This document shows positions 31,320 through 39,714 of a stretch of DNA of 64,000 bases, in pieces. The position numbers and the translations under genes were made by a program. Position 1 is the stretch's first letter, and each line of letters begins with the position of its first letter. Origin of the DNA: Sediminibacillus halophilus (GTDB taxonomy: Bacteria > Bacillota > Bacilli > Bacillales > Amphibacillaceae); the NCBI RefSeq assembly GCF_900103695.1, contig NZ_FNHF01000002.1, positions 186,001 to 250,000 on the forward strand. The letters are read 5' to 3'. The notes beneath the pieces were generated by a model. It made no database searches. It was not told where the DNA came from and saw only the letters and a program-made list of their open reading frames with translations.

Positions 31320-32069
31320 GTTTGAAGATTGTTTTGCACAGTGTTTCTCACTTTAAGCACCCTTTCTGTAGACCAACACATTCCTCTAGTGAGGGTTATA
31401 ATTTTAAGTAATTGAATTAGCCGATGAGCTAAACGCAGATAATCCGAGTGACTTAGAATTAAGTATAGAGGAAACACAAGATGAAGTTTCGGTTATCACT
31501 GAATTAGAAGACTCGGTAATAGATGCAGAAGTTGAAGTTACAATTACTAGTGAAATAGAAGAAGACCTGGTGTAATTGAAGAAAAAGTTATGATGTATAA
31601 TATTCATGGAGTTCAAGATGATATAATTACTGCAACAGTGATTGATCAGGTAACCAGTAAAGTCTATGAATTAAACTCTACCTGAAAATTAACGCTTCTG
31701 TTATTCCAGCAATCCCTATCCTAGTTGGATTTTTGCAAGAGCCGGTATTAAGTGGTTAGCCAAGAAATTCGGTACAAAAGTGACTAAAGATGCTGTTAAA
31801 GACCTATCCAAACAAATGGCTAATAAGGCTCCAGGTAAAGCAGGATAGCTACTTGAAGAACAGATCGCTATGAAAAATTTTTTTCGAACCGTTAAAAGGA
31901 GAAAAGGAAATTCTATCCACTTCCAAAATCACTGATAAACGTTGGCCTGGTAAGTCAGATTGGGTAAAAATGCAACGAACCTTAAAAGTATAAGGATCTA
32001 AGACTATAACCATACATTTCAATGATAATAAAGCCACCAAAAAATTCGCTGATTTTAAATTTAAGTGAT
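31320..32069 (+). pseudogene. Broken secreted polymorphic toxin (SAR2788-like)
   Basis: Pieces of one coding sequence lie in shifting frames. First comes a hydrophobic leader (LFCTVFLTLSTLSV), then ELADELNADNPSDLELSIEE and acidic repeats. A frameshift near 31570 leads into VIEEKVMMYNIHGVQDDI, another shift into IKWLAKKFGTKVTKDAV, and a last one into KITDKRWPGKSDWVKMQRTL. A TAA at about 31991 interrupts the final domain, which then continues in the same frame as TITIHFN and ends FADFKFK. At least three frameshifts and one stop make it non-functional. The order (signal, acidic N-terminus, short C-terminal toxin, immunity gene next) is that of a Bacillus/Staphylococcus polymorphic toxin. The family name is from memory. 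Confidence 0.65.
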
Positions 32070-32083
32070 GAGAAGGTGTTACT

Positions 32084-32428
32084 ATGAAAGAAAAGCTCTT
32101 CATTATTTTTAATGATTGGAAGAGTAAGTTAGAAAAAGATGAATGGTATTTTAGAAACTCCTATGAAGATCTAATAAATCGCCTGACATCTCAAGAAGCA
32201 TTCGATAACATTCCAGATGTGATTAGCGTCCTTCTTACAATAAAAAATAGTTTTTTAATTGGTGAGACAATTGATTTTCTTCATGAATTATATAACATAG
32301 CTGATACAACTGAGATACACCCTTATCTGCAAGAAAACTTAATGATAATAAATAAACATATTGAGAAGTATGCTGACACTTATGGCAAAGATGCTTTTGG
32401 GGAATTCAAATCATCAATAAGATTATAA
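32084..32428 (+). CDS. Putative immunity protein
   Basis: 114-residue acidic helical protein, not assigned to a named family. It starts 14 bases after the toxin relic with the ribosome site GAGAAGGTG. Visible text such as LTSQEAFDNIPDVISVLL and TIDFLHELYNIADTTEIHPY suggests ARM/HEAT-like helices common in immunity proteins. The open reading frame is intact although the toxin is not, as expected if it still protects against related strains or is recently orphaned. Confidence 0.6.
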   Translation: MKEKLFIIFNDWKSKLEKDEWYFRNSYEDLINRLTSQEAFDNIPDVISVLLTIKNSFLIGETIDFLHELYNIADTTEIHPYLQENLMIINKHIEKYADTYGKDAFGEFKSSIRL

Positions 32429-32713
32429 AATCACAGTTTATTTAAAATAACTTCCCAAATGTCTGGTTTTGGGGGGATTATAATCAGCTTTTTATCTACT
32501 TACGTGAATAGTTACAATTTGGTACAGAGGAAAGCGTGCCAACGTTAAAGTCAAAACGTGTATTGGTTATGTAATGTACGAATCATTCTGCTACAGTGAT
32601 TTTTAATCAAACAGAAGGGCTTGGTGATTTTTAGTAAGAGCATAGATCGAATGTCTTTGCTTTTTAACTACATTGAATATAAATAAAGAGCCGACAACTG
32701 GTTTGACTCACGG

Positions 32714-32895
32714 TTATCTGCTCTGCGTCTTAGCGTCTGGCTCTTAAATAACTGATATATTATTTGTTTTACATTGAAAATTGTTTCCTGTTTAAATGTT
32801 GGACAAAATATTGGAAAATTTTCAAGTACCGTATCAATCCCTATTTTGACCTGAGTTTTTTTGTTACAGACGGGGCATAATATCCGCTCGTATTA
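32714..32895 (-). pseudogene. Cys-rich KTR protein relic
   Basis: The minus strand reads ILCPVCNKKTQVKIGIDTVL, then ENFPIFCP and KQETIFNVKQ, the pattern of small Cys-rich KTR zinc proteins carried by Firmicute conjugative elements (consensus ILCPICGNKTR...). A frameshift precedes the conserved end EPDAKTQSR, a stop codon sits just before the first Cys block, and one Cys is replaced (CPTFKQE). Decayed cargo of a mobile element. The rest of the 32429-32941 gap shows no gene. Confidence 0.7.
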
Positions 32896-32941
32896 CACAC
32901 TCTTCCATCCATTACTTGTGTTTTTTTGATCACTAATACCT

Positions 32942-33292
32942 TTACTCTCTTTTATCTATAACCTTTTTCATGGCCTTGTTAACTTCTTGGTTAGCAGATT
33001 CTTGATAGATGTCTGCGTAAGTTTGTGAATCTTTAATTAGATCGTCGCAGAAAGCTGCTACATCACTACCCGTCACTTCAAGCACCCCTTTACCCACAGA
33101 AGCGCCTTCTTCAAATAGGTCTACGATTCCCGAGAGTATACCCGTCTCCTCAGTCAACTCAACAGGTCCGACTTTGAATAGATACTTTTGAATTTCTTTA
33201 TATACAATCCGATAATCTTGTGGGAGCGCTTTGACACGCGCCATGTGTGCTCTCCACTCTTTTTTGCCTTCGATGATATCTTGTATTCTCAT
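32942..33292 (-). CDS. DUF1048 family protein
   Basis: 116-residue helical protein of unknown function. It starts MRIQDIIEGKKEWRAHMARV and has the conserved VTGSDVAAFCDDLIKD block near residue 80. A paralogue precedes it by two bases and a PadR regulator precedes that. In Firmicutes DUF1048 genes nearly always follow padR, which suggests a shared stress or antimicrobial response, but no activity is established. Ribosome site GGAGGG. Confidence 0.88.
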   Translation of the reverse strand: MRIQDIIEGKKEWRAHMARVKALPQDYRIVYKEIQKYLFKVGPVELTEETGILSGIVDLFEEGASVGKGVLEVTGSDVAAFCDDLIKDSQTYADIYQESANQEVNKAMKKVIDKRE

Positions 33293-33294
33293 TA

Positions 33295-33651
33295 TTACCC
33301 TCCTAGTTTACTTAATTTTTTAGCGATATTGTTGTTGAGTTGTTCGCGCCACTTGTCACGATAAGACTTTGCTCCTTCTTCTCCGGTTAACGCGGCACAG
33401 AAACCCTTGATATCGTCCCCTAATACTTCTTGGACACCTTGCCCATCTGCAGCCGATTCTTCGAGTAAACCAAGTACACCATCAAGAATTGGCATGAGGT
33501 TGCGACCGGTGAAGTCTGAGTACTGCCAAAGATTGGAGTTGATTTTTTTCCATGCCTCTTGATAATCAGCCGGCAGCTTTTTAGCTCGTGATTCAAAAGA
33601 TTTAAATTCTTTAGTTATGTCTGCGCCTGTGATTTTTTCAAAAAAGTTCAT
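33295..33651 (-). CDS. DUF1048 family protein
   Basis: 118-residue paralogue of the next gene (MNFFEKITGADITKEFKSFE, later GDDIKGFCAALTGEEGAKSY). It lies five bases after padR and two bases before its paralogue, so the three genes are one operon. Tandem duplication with divergence is likely. Cytoplasmic, no membrane segment. Function unknown. Confidence 0.88.
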   Translation of the reverse strand: MNFFEKITGADITKEFKSFESRAKKLPADYQEAWKKINSNLWQYSDFTGRNLMPILDGVLGLLEESAADGQGVQEVLGDDIKGFCAALTGEEGAKSYRDKWREQLNNNIAKKLSKLGG

Positions 33652-33656
33652 TGATT

Positions 33657-33986
33657 TTACTCCTTTTTTAACTCGTTAATTTTTGAGGATATAAAACCCC
33701 ATTTTGCCCAAAATTCTCTCAATTCCTCACGCCCAGCATCATTGAGCGCAAAAAACTTTCGTGGCGGTCCCTTATCAGATGGCTTTTTTGTAATCTCCAC
33801 CAAATTATTTTTCTCAAGTCGGACCAGGATGGTATAAACTGTTCCATCGACAACTTCCGTAAACCCGAGTTCATTGAGCTGTCTCGTGATTTCGTAGCCG
33901 TAGGTTTCTTTCCGGCTTATAATTTCAAGGACACACCCCTCAAGCACGCCTTTAAGCATTTCCGTTAGGTTTACCAAAGTACTCAC
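33657..33986 (-). CDS. PadR-family transcriptional regulator
   Basis: 109-residue winged-helix repressor: LEIISRKETYGYEITRQLNE (recognition helix region), DGTVYTILVRLEKNNLVEI (helix and wing) and PRKFFALNDAGREEL (wing). Start is GTG at 33986 with only a weak GGAAAG ribosome site. It controls the two DUF1048 genes and probably itself through the inverted repeat at 34016-34029. Confidence 0.92.
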   Translation of the reverse strand: MSTLVNLTEMLKGVLEGCVLEIISRKETYGYEITRQLNELGFTEVVDGTVYTILVRLEKNNLVEITKKPSDKGPPRKFFALNDAGREELREFWAKWGFISSKINELKKE

Positions 33987-34015
33987 CGCTTTCCATTCAT
34001 TATGACTGGTATTCT

Positions 34016-34064
34016 GTATTACTTAATACTCCTATATAGTATCACGCAGTAGTAATAGCGTCAA
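34016..34064 (-). promoter_or_regulatory. Promoter and inverted-repeat operator of the padR operon
   Basis: Minus strand TTGACG (34059-34064), 17 bases, TACTAT (34036-34041), then GTATTA-AG-TAATAC (34016-34029) where PadR could block initiation. Confidence 0.72.
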
Positions 34065-34215
34065 TATAATGATTTTTTTCTTTTATTTTTAACTATGTAA
34101 TTTAAAATTGTACTAAAAAATGAGAAGAATACCTTATATGTAGGAGGTCCAATTTTATGAAGTTTCCCTCTTACAAATAATATGTAAAACCCAAACCATC
34201 ACGCAAGTATTATTA

Positions 34216-34329
34216 GTTTTGCGTAAAGGTAAGACCCTGGGAATCAAAAAGTCCCTCGAATCATTAGTCCGAGGGAACATAAATTACACTTCAATATTTA
34301 ACTAAAATCCACTAAACCTATTGATACCA
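34216..34329. repeat. Diverged direct repeat with terminator, copy 1
   Basis: GGGAATCAAAAAGTCCCTCG, a hairpin TCCCTCG/CGAGGGA (34247-34275), then AATCCACTAAACC and TATTGATACCA. The same arrangement is at 35726-35828. Read on the minus strand it is a short coding end (LHAECVALKAWYQ then stop) followed by a terminator, so it looks like the tail of a lost gene. No gene was seen in the rest of 34065-34456. Confidence 0.55.
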
Positions 34330-34456
34330 AGCTTTTAACGCCACGCACTCAGCATGTAGCTTGGTAATAAGATGATACTGTTATCTATAAATATTATATT
34401 TCTGCGTGCGGCCACGACAATCCCTTATGTTTCCTCTAGACAACTAGCAGTTGATT

Positions 34457-35059
34457 TTATGATGTTAAGTTATAATTATTTATTTTTTGAAAGTATTTAT
34501 ATACTTTTTTAATTTTTTTCTGCTGTTTTCCCTTTGAACTTTCCATATTCCCAAACTCAAAAAACTTTACCTTTTTAATACCTACGTATTGAAATAATGC
34601 CTTACGCATTAAAACTTTATGAGCATTATTTAGCCAAAACATTGGATAAAAGGTTGGACCTTTCATTACCGAAATACATACGACTGATTTACCCTTCAAC
34701 AAACCATCTGGTAACAACTTACCATTATCCTTGTAGGCAAATCCCGAAGCAAACATTTTATCAATATAACCCATTAACATAGCAGGAGGCCTTCCCCACC
34801 ATATAGGATAGATAAAAATAATCTTGTCAGCCCATGATAGTTGATTACGATATTTTTCTAATTCTGGATCTTTATACATATCTCTTCTCTTCTTTTTTTC
34901 ACCAAATTCAAGGACCGGATTAAATTTTTCATCGTATAAATCTAAAATTTGAACATTTTCTATTACATGGTTTTCCTCGCACCCGCGAAGCACCCCTTGT
35001 AAGAATGTGTAGCTTAAGCTTTGGTGATTTGGATGGGTAAAAACAATTAAAACGTTCAC
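34457..35059 (-). CDS. NAD(P)H dehydrogenase (quinone)-type flavoprotein
   Basis: Flavodoxin-fold reductase (NQO1/KefF/YwrO class) that reduces quinones or other electrophiles with two electrons. N-terminal VLIVFTHPNHQSLSYTFLQG binds FMN or FAD phosphate, and FIYPIWWGRPPAMLMGYIDK is the family signature around residue 90. I start at GTG 35059 (200 residues), as GGGGTG lies 7 bases upstream; the ATG at 35074 would include that site. It diverges from a marR gene across a long inverted repeat, so the MarR protein probably controls it in response to electrophile or quinone stress. Confidence 0.88.
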   Translation of the reverse strand: MNVLIVFTHPNHQSLSYTFLQGVLRGCEENHVIENVQILDLYDEKFNPVLEFGEKKKRRDMYKDPELEKYRNQLSWADKIIFIYPIWWGRPPAMLMGYIDKMFASGFAYKDNGKLLPDGLLKGKSVVCISVMKGPTFYPMFWLNNAHKVLMRKALFQYVGIKKVKFFEFGNMESSKGKQQKKIKKVYKYFQKINNYNLTS

Positions 35060-35077
35060 TGTTAAACACCCCATTAG

Positions 35078-35132
35078 TTATCATTTGTTAACTAAATAGT
35101 ACCACTTATCTAATTTAGTTGTCAAATGATAA
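35078..35132. promoter_or_regulatory. Long inverted-repeat operator between quinone reductase and marR
   Basis: Left arm TTATCATTTGTTAACTAAAT (35078-35097) and right arm ATTTAGTTGTCAAATGATAA (35113-35132) pair over 18 of 20 positions around a 15-base centre. Likely paired binding sites for the MarR protein controlling both divergent genes. Confidence 0.75.
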
Positions 35133-35179
35133 TTGTTTTTTGATAATTTATTTGATACTTTTTAAATGAGGTGATTTAT

Positions 35180-35608
35180 ATGGACAAGAGTAAGCTTTTC
35201 CAACAGTTCGTTCGATTTACGTCATCTGTACATCAAGTGACAAATGATATGACAAAAGAAATTAAAATTGAAAACATAACTACCGTTCAATACAAAATAT
35301 TAGAGTTCATTACAGTTAGCCAACCTGTAACTCTCAGTGAAATCAGTGAATGCTTGCATTTATCTTTACCTAATTCTAGCCGCGAGTTAAAAAAATTAAT
35401 TCAAAGTCAACTATGCGAAAAAATTATTGATCCAAATGATCGGCGAAAGTTTGATATTTGTCTTACAGAAAATGGAACGGTACTAATGAATAAAGTGTTT
35501 CGACAGCTTGAAATAAATTTTCAAGAGCGAATTAAAAATTTGACAGATTCCGAATTAAAAGAAGTTGAAGAGGCAATTAACATTTTACAAACTAAGTTTT
35601 TTGCATAG
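35180..35608 (+). CDS. MarR-family transcriptional regulator
   Basis: Winged-helix regulator of 142 residues. The helix-turn-helix is PVTLSEISECLHLSLPNSSR followed by ELKKLIQSQLCEKII and the wing DPNDRRKFDICLTENG. I use ATG 35180 because GAGGTG, which contains an earlier in-frame GTG, is its ribosome site. The single Cys in SECLHL and one in SQLCEK could sense electrophiles, an inference from the partner gene. Confidence 0.9.
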   Translation: MDKSKLFQQFVRFTSSVHQVTNDMTKEIKIENITTVQYKILEFITVSQPVTLSEISECLHLSLPNSSRELKKLIQSQLCEKIIDPNDRRKFDICLTENGTVLMNKVFRQLEINFQERIKNLTDSELKEVEEAINILQTKFFA

Positions 35609-35725
35609 GTCAAAAGGAAAGGTTCAAGATGAAACATATCATGGTCTCTTATATGAATTTTTTAAAAGTTATAATATAACTCATATTCCCATAAGAAAGA
35701 CTTATAAGTATTTGGTTTTCGAGTA

Positions 35726-35828
35726 AAAGTAACCGTGGGGATCAAAAAATCCCCCGAACTAATAAGTTCGGGGGAATATATACTCTACTATTATATATAG
35801 CTAATAACCACTAAATCCATTGATACCA
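35726..35828. repeat. Diverged direct repeat with terminator, copy 2
   Basis: GGGGATCAAAAAATCCCCCG, a perfect stem CCCCCGAAC/GTTCGGGGG (35753-35774), then AACCACTAAATCC and ATTGATACCA, parallel to 34216-34329. On the minus strand it is the coding end VYYGCTKWYQWI followed by the terminator. The two copies flank the quinone reductase/marR pair. Confidence 0.6.
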
Positions 35829-35870
35829 TTTTGTACAACCATAATAAACTCCTTCTAAATCACCCACCTC

Positions 35871-36050
35871 AAACCCGCATTCCACCGTTCGAGTAAAATT
35901 AAAGTTTTCCGACGAACCCCCATTTCCGCAATTTCGGCGAAAAATAAAGCCGTTTTTCACCGCTTTTCCAACTTTTTTTTGAGAGTTAAAAAAGAAATAT
36001 CCGATAATAGAAGGAAGAGAAATCCTACAAAAGACAGACAGGGCAAAGGG
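35871..36050. repeat. Island direct repeat, copy A
   Basis: About 180 bp matching 43416-43608 in the same orientation. Shared blocks are CATTCCACCGTTCGAGT, GAACCCCCATTT, TTTTTCACC, TCCGATAA-AGAAGGAAGA and GACAGACAGGGCAA. On the minus strand both can be read as a protein end (FTRTVECGFEVGDLEGVYYG here), which may be the tail of a recombinase or other element gene. Confidence 0.7.
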
Positions 36051-36118
36051 AATGGAATGGAGTGATTAACAAAAGAGCAATTAGATAGAGCTAACGTCAA
36101 CTTTCAAGTGAAAATGTT

Positions 36119-36464
36119 TTATGCACTGATTCTTGGCGTGCCTTTAAAACGTATGCTGCTGAAAAAGGTATAGATATATAATTAACAATTCAAGTCTATC
36201 GGAAAGATTCGCACATAGGGGATTTACCACATCCAAAACATCAATAATTATCACCAATGCCTTAAAGGATGGATGCAACGAGTTAACGGAGTTGCAACTA
36301 AATATCTGAACAATTTCCTTGCTTGGTTTGGGTTATTATCTATTCAATATCAAAGAAATTCTATCACTATGAATGAGTTGACTATTAAGGGGATTTTAAT
36401 ACAAAATATGGAAACGTATGATACACTTAGGTTATCTAAATATAAACATTGGCAGATTCATTGA
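36119..36464 (+). pseudogene. IS1595-family transposase remnant
   Basis: Pieces of an ISXO2-like transposase: LCTDSWRAFKTYAAEKGI, then after a stop and gap [20 protein letters not shown] and [16 protein letters not shown], then a tail of 35 codons. These are the end of the DDE domain, including the catalytic Asp context TDSWR. Only the C-terminal third remains, with a stop and frame breaks; no inverted repeats were found beside it. Confidence 0.8.
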
Positions 36465-36541
36465 AAGAATTAACACAAATATTTCATATTAGAAACAGCT
36501 TAAATAGCTAACTCGTAGTAAAGTTGAAGGGGGAATTTTTG

Positions 36542-36643
36542 ATGGAAAAGAAACCTATGAACTTTTTCCAGATGGTTTTCGGAGTAGTAGTTGGAATTGC
36601 AATCTATGAAGGAATAAAAGAACTGGCACAGTATTTATTTTAA
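36542..36643 (+). CDS. 33-residue membrane peptide
   Basis: Short open frame: ATG with GGGGGA 7 bases upstream, product MEKKPMNFFQMVFGVVVGIA and IYEGIKELAQYLF. A single amphipathic/transmembrane helix with positive N-terminus and Gly-rich middle resembles type I toxin or bacteriocin-like peptides, but such peptides are hard to assign. The good ribosome site and in-frame hydrophobicity are the support. Confidence 0.5.
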   Translation: MEKKPMNFFQMVFGVVVGIAIYEGIKELAQYLF

Positions 36644-36831
36644 TTCCGAAATTATTTACTTAAAGTTAACCAGCTAATAGTTTGTCAACATTTTTCAATA
36701 AAAAACTTAAAAATGATGTGATATACTAAATTTGCGCATGCCAAATAACCTTCCGTTTTCTTTCAGTTGGAAGGGTTTATATTATTTAGTTAGATATAGT
36801 TTTCAGGCTATATATTGGGAATATTTACCAA

Positions 36832-37420
36832 CTAGGTTGCCAAATAAAGCCCAATACCAAGTAATAGTAGGAAAATGCTTATATTCTCGATATTTGTGAT
36901 CACCGTAATAATTGGAGCTATATAGGTATAAGTCATAAACCCGCCTGTTGTGCCGATAATACTGACACTTAATGTTAATATAATAATTTTGTTGAAACTT
37001 TTGAGTCTCTCTTTTATTCTCACAGAAGCTTCTCGCTCAATTTTTGGTAAGAATATTAAAACCCCAATTGCAGTTACTAAAGATACCACTGCTACGAAAG
37101 CAAAAGAATAACGCAAGGTCATTGCATTTCCAATCCATGTACCAATAGGAGCGCCTAAAATTAGCCCAATAGTTATACCATCTATGACAAATGATAAAGC
37201 TTTTCCACGAATTGTATCAGCAACCAAACCTGTTGAAGTAGCCATAACCAAAGGGGTGAACACAAACATAGATAATACTCATAGCGTCTTAACAGGCATA
37301 TTAAACATTAATGTTCCTAAAACAGGGGCTCCAATTGCATAGGCAAACTAGACAACAAATTGAGCAAATGGGAAATTCCCAAAGACATTTAAAAGAGTGC
37401 AGGTTAAAGATCGCCAGAAT
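36832..37420 (-). pseudogene. MFS transporter fragment, central helices
   Basis: Minus-strand open frame of 145 codons (36832-37269), STGLVADTIRGKALSFVIDG onward, covering about TM4-TM7 of a drug-efflux MFS protein. The preceding piece FAYAIGAPVLGTLMFNMPVK (TM2 region) is interrupted by stops. The C-terminal half of the protein is missing. It would be functional only if complete, so treat as decayed. Confidence 0.75.
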
Positions 37421-37437
37421 AGGAGTAATGAACAATG

Positions 37438-37590
37438 AATTACCACCTCAAATTATCGGTGTTAGGAACTTTTATTATCGGAAAAGATGATTATGTTATT
37501 GCTGGTTTACTACCGAGCATTGCAAAAAATATGGAGTCACGATTGCAGCAGCCGGACAATTAGTAACAGCCTTTGCCATTCAACAATATA
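37438..37590 (+). pseudogene. MFS transporter fragment, N-terminus on the opposite strand
   Basis: Plus-strand LKLSVLGTFIIGKDDYVIAG then LLPSIAKN, a one-base shift, and VTIAAAGQLVTAFAIQ. This is the N-terminal helix pair of the same kind of MFS protein whose middle lies on the minus strand directly to the left. Either an inversion inside one gene or two divergent relics. Confidence 0.65.
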
Positions 37591-37675
37591 AGTATGACAC
37601 GATGTCAATGTAAAGAAGGAATGTTTTAGTTCATTTTTTTTAGCAAGCTCTATTCAACGAGTGCGATTGTAAAAC

Positions 37676-37715
37676 AAAAAATCGATTCCCTGTAAGATAA
37701 AGAATCGATTTTTTC
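37676..37715. terminator. Bidirectional terminator after the Bce-type operon
   Basis: AAAAAATCGATTC and GAATCGATTTTTTC form a 13-bp stem. It lies 80 bases past the permease stop at 37795 and can also stop plus-strand reading. Confidence 0.85.
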
Positions 37716-37794
37716 AGGTTGGGAATATGCTTAGCGTACAAAATGTTCGAAATGCTGGCGGTAGCCCATATAGCTTATCCCTCTTAAGTGATGA

Positions 37795-39714
37795 TTATGA
37801 TATAGCGTTTTTTACAATGTTGCGGTAGTAGCCTATGGTAAACAGAGCGAATACAAAATAGATAACCGTGTAAATCACCATGGCGATGGATGCCGGAAAC
37901 GTGGTATCCGACCGGATCATAAATGAAGCCGCCTTGATAGCAAAGATCGAATGCAGCATACCGATTGTGAGAGGGAGAAGGAACACGATGGCCTGCTTTC
38001 GTATAATGCCTTTCATGATCATATTCACGTCAAATCCGAGCTGACGCAACGTCTTAAAGCTTTGCTTTTCCTGCTCGGCTTCGGTCATTTGCTTGAAGTA
38101 CAAGATGCTGCCGGTTGAGATCAAAAAGACAAGTCCAAGGAAAGCTGCGATGAAAATGAGCAAGCCTGTCGTCTGCAGCACTTCTTTGTACTGCGCATAG
38201 AAATAATATAATCGTTCGTCACTGACGGATTTTGCGTATAGAGAGGAAGCTGTGGCGAGCTCTTCCTTGTCCGGAACTTGAAACGTATCAAAGCGAATTT
38301 TTTTATAACCGGGCGTACCGGCCATTTGTACTGCGATTTTGTCCATCGTCGCTTCTGACACTAGCAGCTGACTGCCGGGAGCATTTAAATTCATGATGTT
38401 CCTTTCCATCACTGTCCTCAATGTATACATAACGGTCTGTCCATTCTGCTCCAACTCTATTTCGGTTGGATATCGCTCATCTAAGTCCCCGGAAAGTGAG
38501 GCCCCAGCATTGTACAAAATGGCCTCTCCATCTGGTGGCATGTCGAGGTCTGCGTCTGTTTGTTTAAGCTGTTCGGCCGGAAGCCATAACAAACCTTCTT
38601 CAAACTTGTGGGATTCGTCATTCGGATCAAGGATGACGCCCTTCGTAAGAACCGCTTCAACGACATGGTGTTTCACGTCGATGCCTTCCTTCTCCAGCTC
38701 GTTCTGGAATGACAGCGCCTCCTGCTGTTCGTTTTCAAACATAAAATCATCAGGGAAATCGTGGCGGGTCTCTTGCTCTACGGAGTAGTAGAAGGAGTAA
38801 GCCATGGAAATCATCGTGATGGTCAACACCGACAACAATGTAATCAAAGTAAGTGAGTTGGCATTTGCTTTCGTATGGTGCATCAGCGGAGCCATTGACA
38901 GGCTGTTTGTTAAGCCTAGGTGTCCATCTTTACGTTTGCGGAACAGGTAAAAGCACCATCTGATCGTAACGCGAAACAATAAGTAAGTCCCTGCAACGAT
39001 GGATCCGAGCATCAATAATGCGTTGACGAATAACTGTTTATTGATATGACCCGACAATTCATAGCCGTATCCAATCAGTGCCAGACCGAGCAGGGCGAAA
39101 ATAGCAGATGCCACCGCTTTGGGCGGCTTAGTGAGGTCAGGTCGCTTGTCAGCTTGAAACAGATCCAGAAGAGTGCTGCGATAAACCTTCAGCATCATCT
39201 GTATGGAAGTGATGACGATGATGAGAAGATAGACCATAACCGTTTTAAAAGCCGCTAGTACGGAGAAGCTGATGCCGACAATCCCTTCTAAGTCGAGCAG
39301 ATTCAACAAAACCAGGACGAACAGCCTTGAAATCAACGCGCCGCAAATGATCGCAGCAAGTAGTGCACCCAAGCCAAGCAGTATATTCTCGATCATTAGA
39401 TATCGGGCTACCCAGCCTTTGGAAAGACCAATCAGCTGGTATAGTCCGATTTCTCGACTGCGCCGACGCAGGAAAATGCCGTTGGCCGAGACGGTAAAGA
39501 TCCCAACAATCACAATCAGCATGACTCCCGCAATTTGAAACCCGGCAGAGAAGTCAACGCTCGGATGTGTCATATTCTGAACATCCTGATCGTGCTGTAG
39601 TGAGGTGAAGACAAAATACAGACTCATACTAAAGATCAGCGCAAAGAAATACAAATAATAATGCTTCACATTTTGCCGCATGCTGCGAAGCGCTAATTCA
39701 AAAACCGTCAACAT
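37795..39714 (-). CDS. Bce-type ABC transporter permease (FtsX family)
   Basis: Ten-helix permease of the BceB/YtrF class that detects and detoxifies peptide antibiotics bound to cell-wall lipids such as bacitracin. It has about 639 residues from ATG 39714, where GGGGGG lies just upstream; a longer frame from 39765 lies inside the ATPase gene. The N-terminus LTVFELALRSMRQNVKHYYL, the FtsX region FLRRRSREIGLYQLIGLSK, and a large exterior domain of about 230 residues before the last helices match BceB. It overlaps the ATPase end by 17 bases. Confidence 0.9.
   Translation of the reverse strand: MLTVFELALRSMRQNVKHYYLYFFALIFSMSLYFVFTSLQHDQDVQNMTHPSVDFSAGFQIAGVMLIVIVGIFTVSANGIFLRRRSREIGLYQLIGLSKGWVARYLMIENILLGLGALLAAIICGALISRLFVLVLLNLLDLEGIVGISFSVLAAFKTVMVYLLIIVITSIQMMLKVYRSTLLDLFQADKRPDLTKPPKAVASAIFALLGLALIGYGYELSGHINKQLFVNALLMLGSIVAGTYLLFRVTIRWCFYLFRKRKDGHLGLTNSLSMAPLMHHTKANANSLTLITLLSVLTITMISMAYSFYYSVEQETRHDFPDDFMFENEQQEALSFQNELEKEGIDVKHHVVEAVLTKGVILDPNDESHKFEEGLLWLPAEQLKQTDADLDMPPDGEAILYNAGASLSGDLDERYPTEIELEQNGQTVMYTLRTVMERNIMNLNAPGSQLLVSEATMDKIAVQMAGTPGYKKIRFDTFQVPDKEELATASSLYAKSVSDERLYYFYAQYKEVLQTTGLLIFIAAFLGLVFLISTGSILYFKQMTEAEQEKQSFKTLRQLGFDVNMIMKGIIRKQAIVFLLPLTIGMLHSIFAIKAASFMIRSDTTFPASIAMVIYTVIYFVFALFTIGYYRNIVKNAIS

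Noticed and set aside
31849-32103. 84-codon minus-strand open frame
   Set aside because: Antisense to the toxin relic and the immunity gene start, with no ribosome site.
32684-32750. AAGAGCC/GGCTCTT inverted ends as a terminator or IS end
   Set aside because: The internal sequence is explained by the frame-shifted C-terminus of the Cys-rich KTR relic, and the arms are short and far apart.
35801-35842. 13-codon minus-strand mini-gene (MVVQNGINGFSGY) with GGAG upstream, a possible signalling peptide
   Set aside because: The same DNA fits better as the end of a longer frame (VYYGCTKWYQWI) continuous with the island repeat; the second copy of the block has no start codon.
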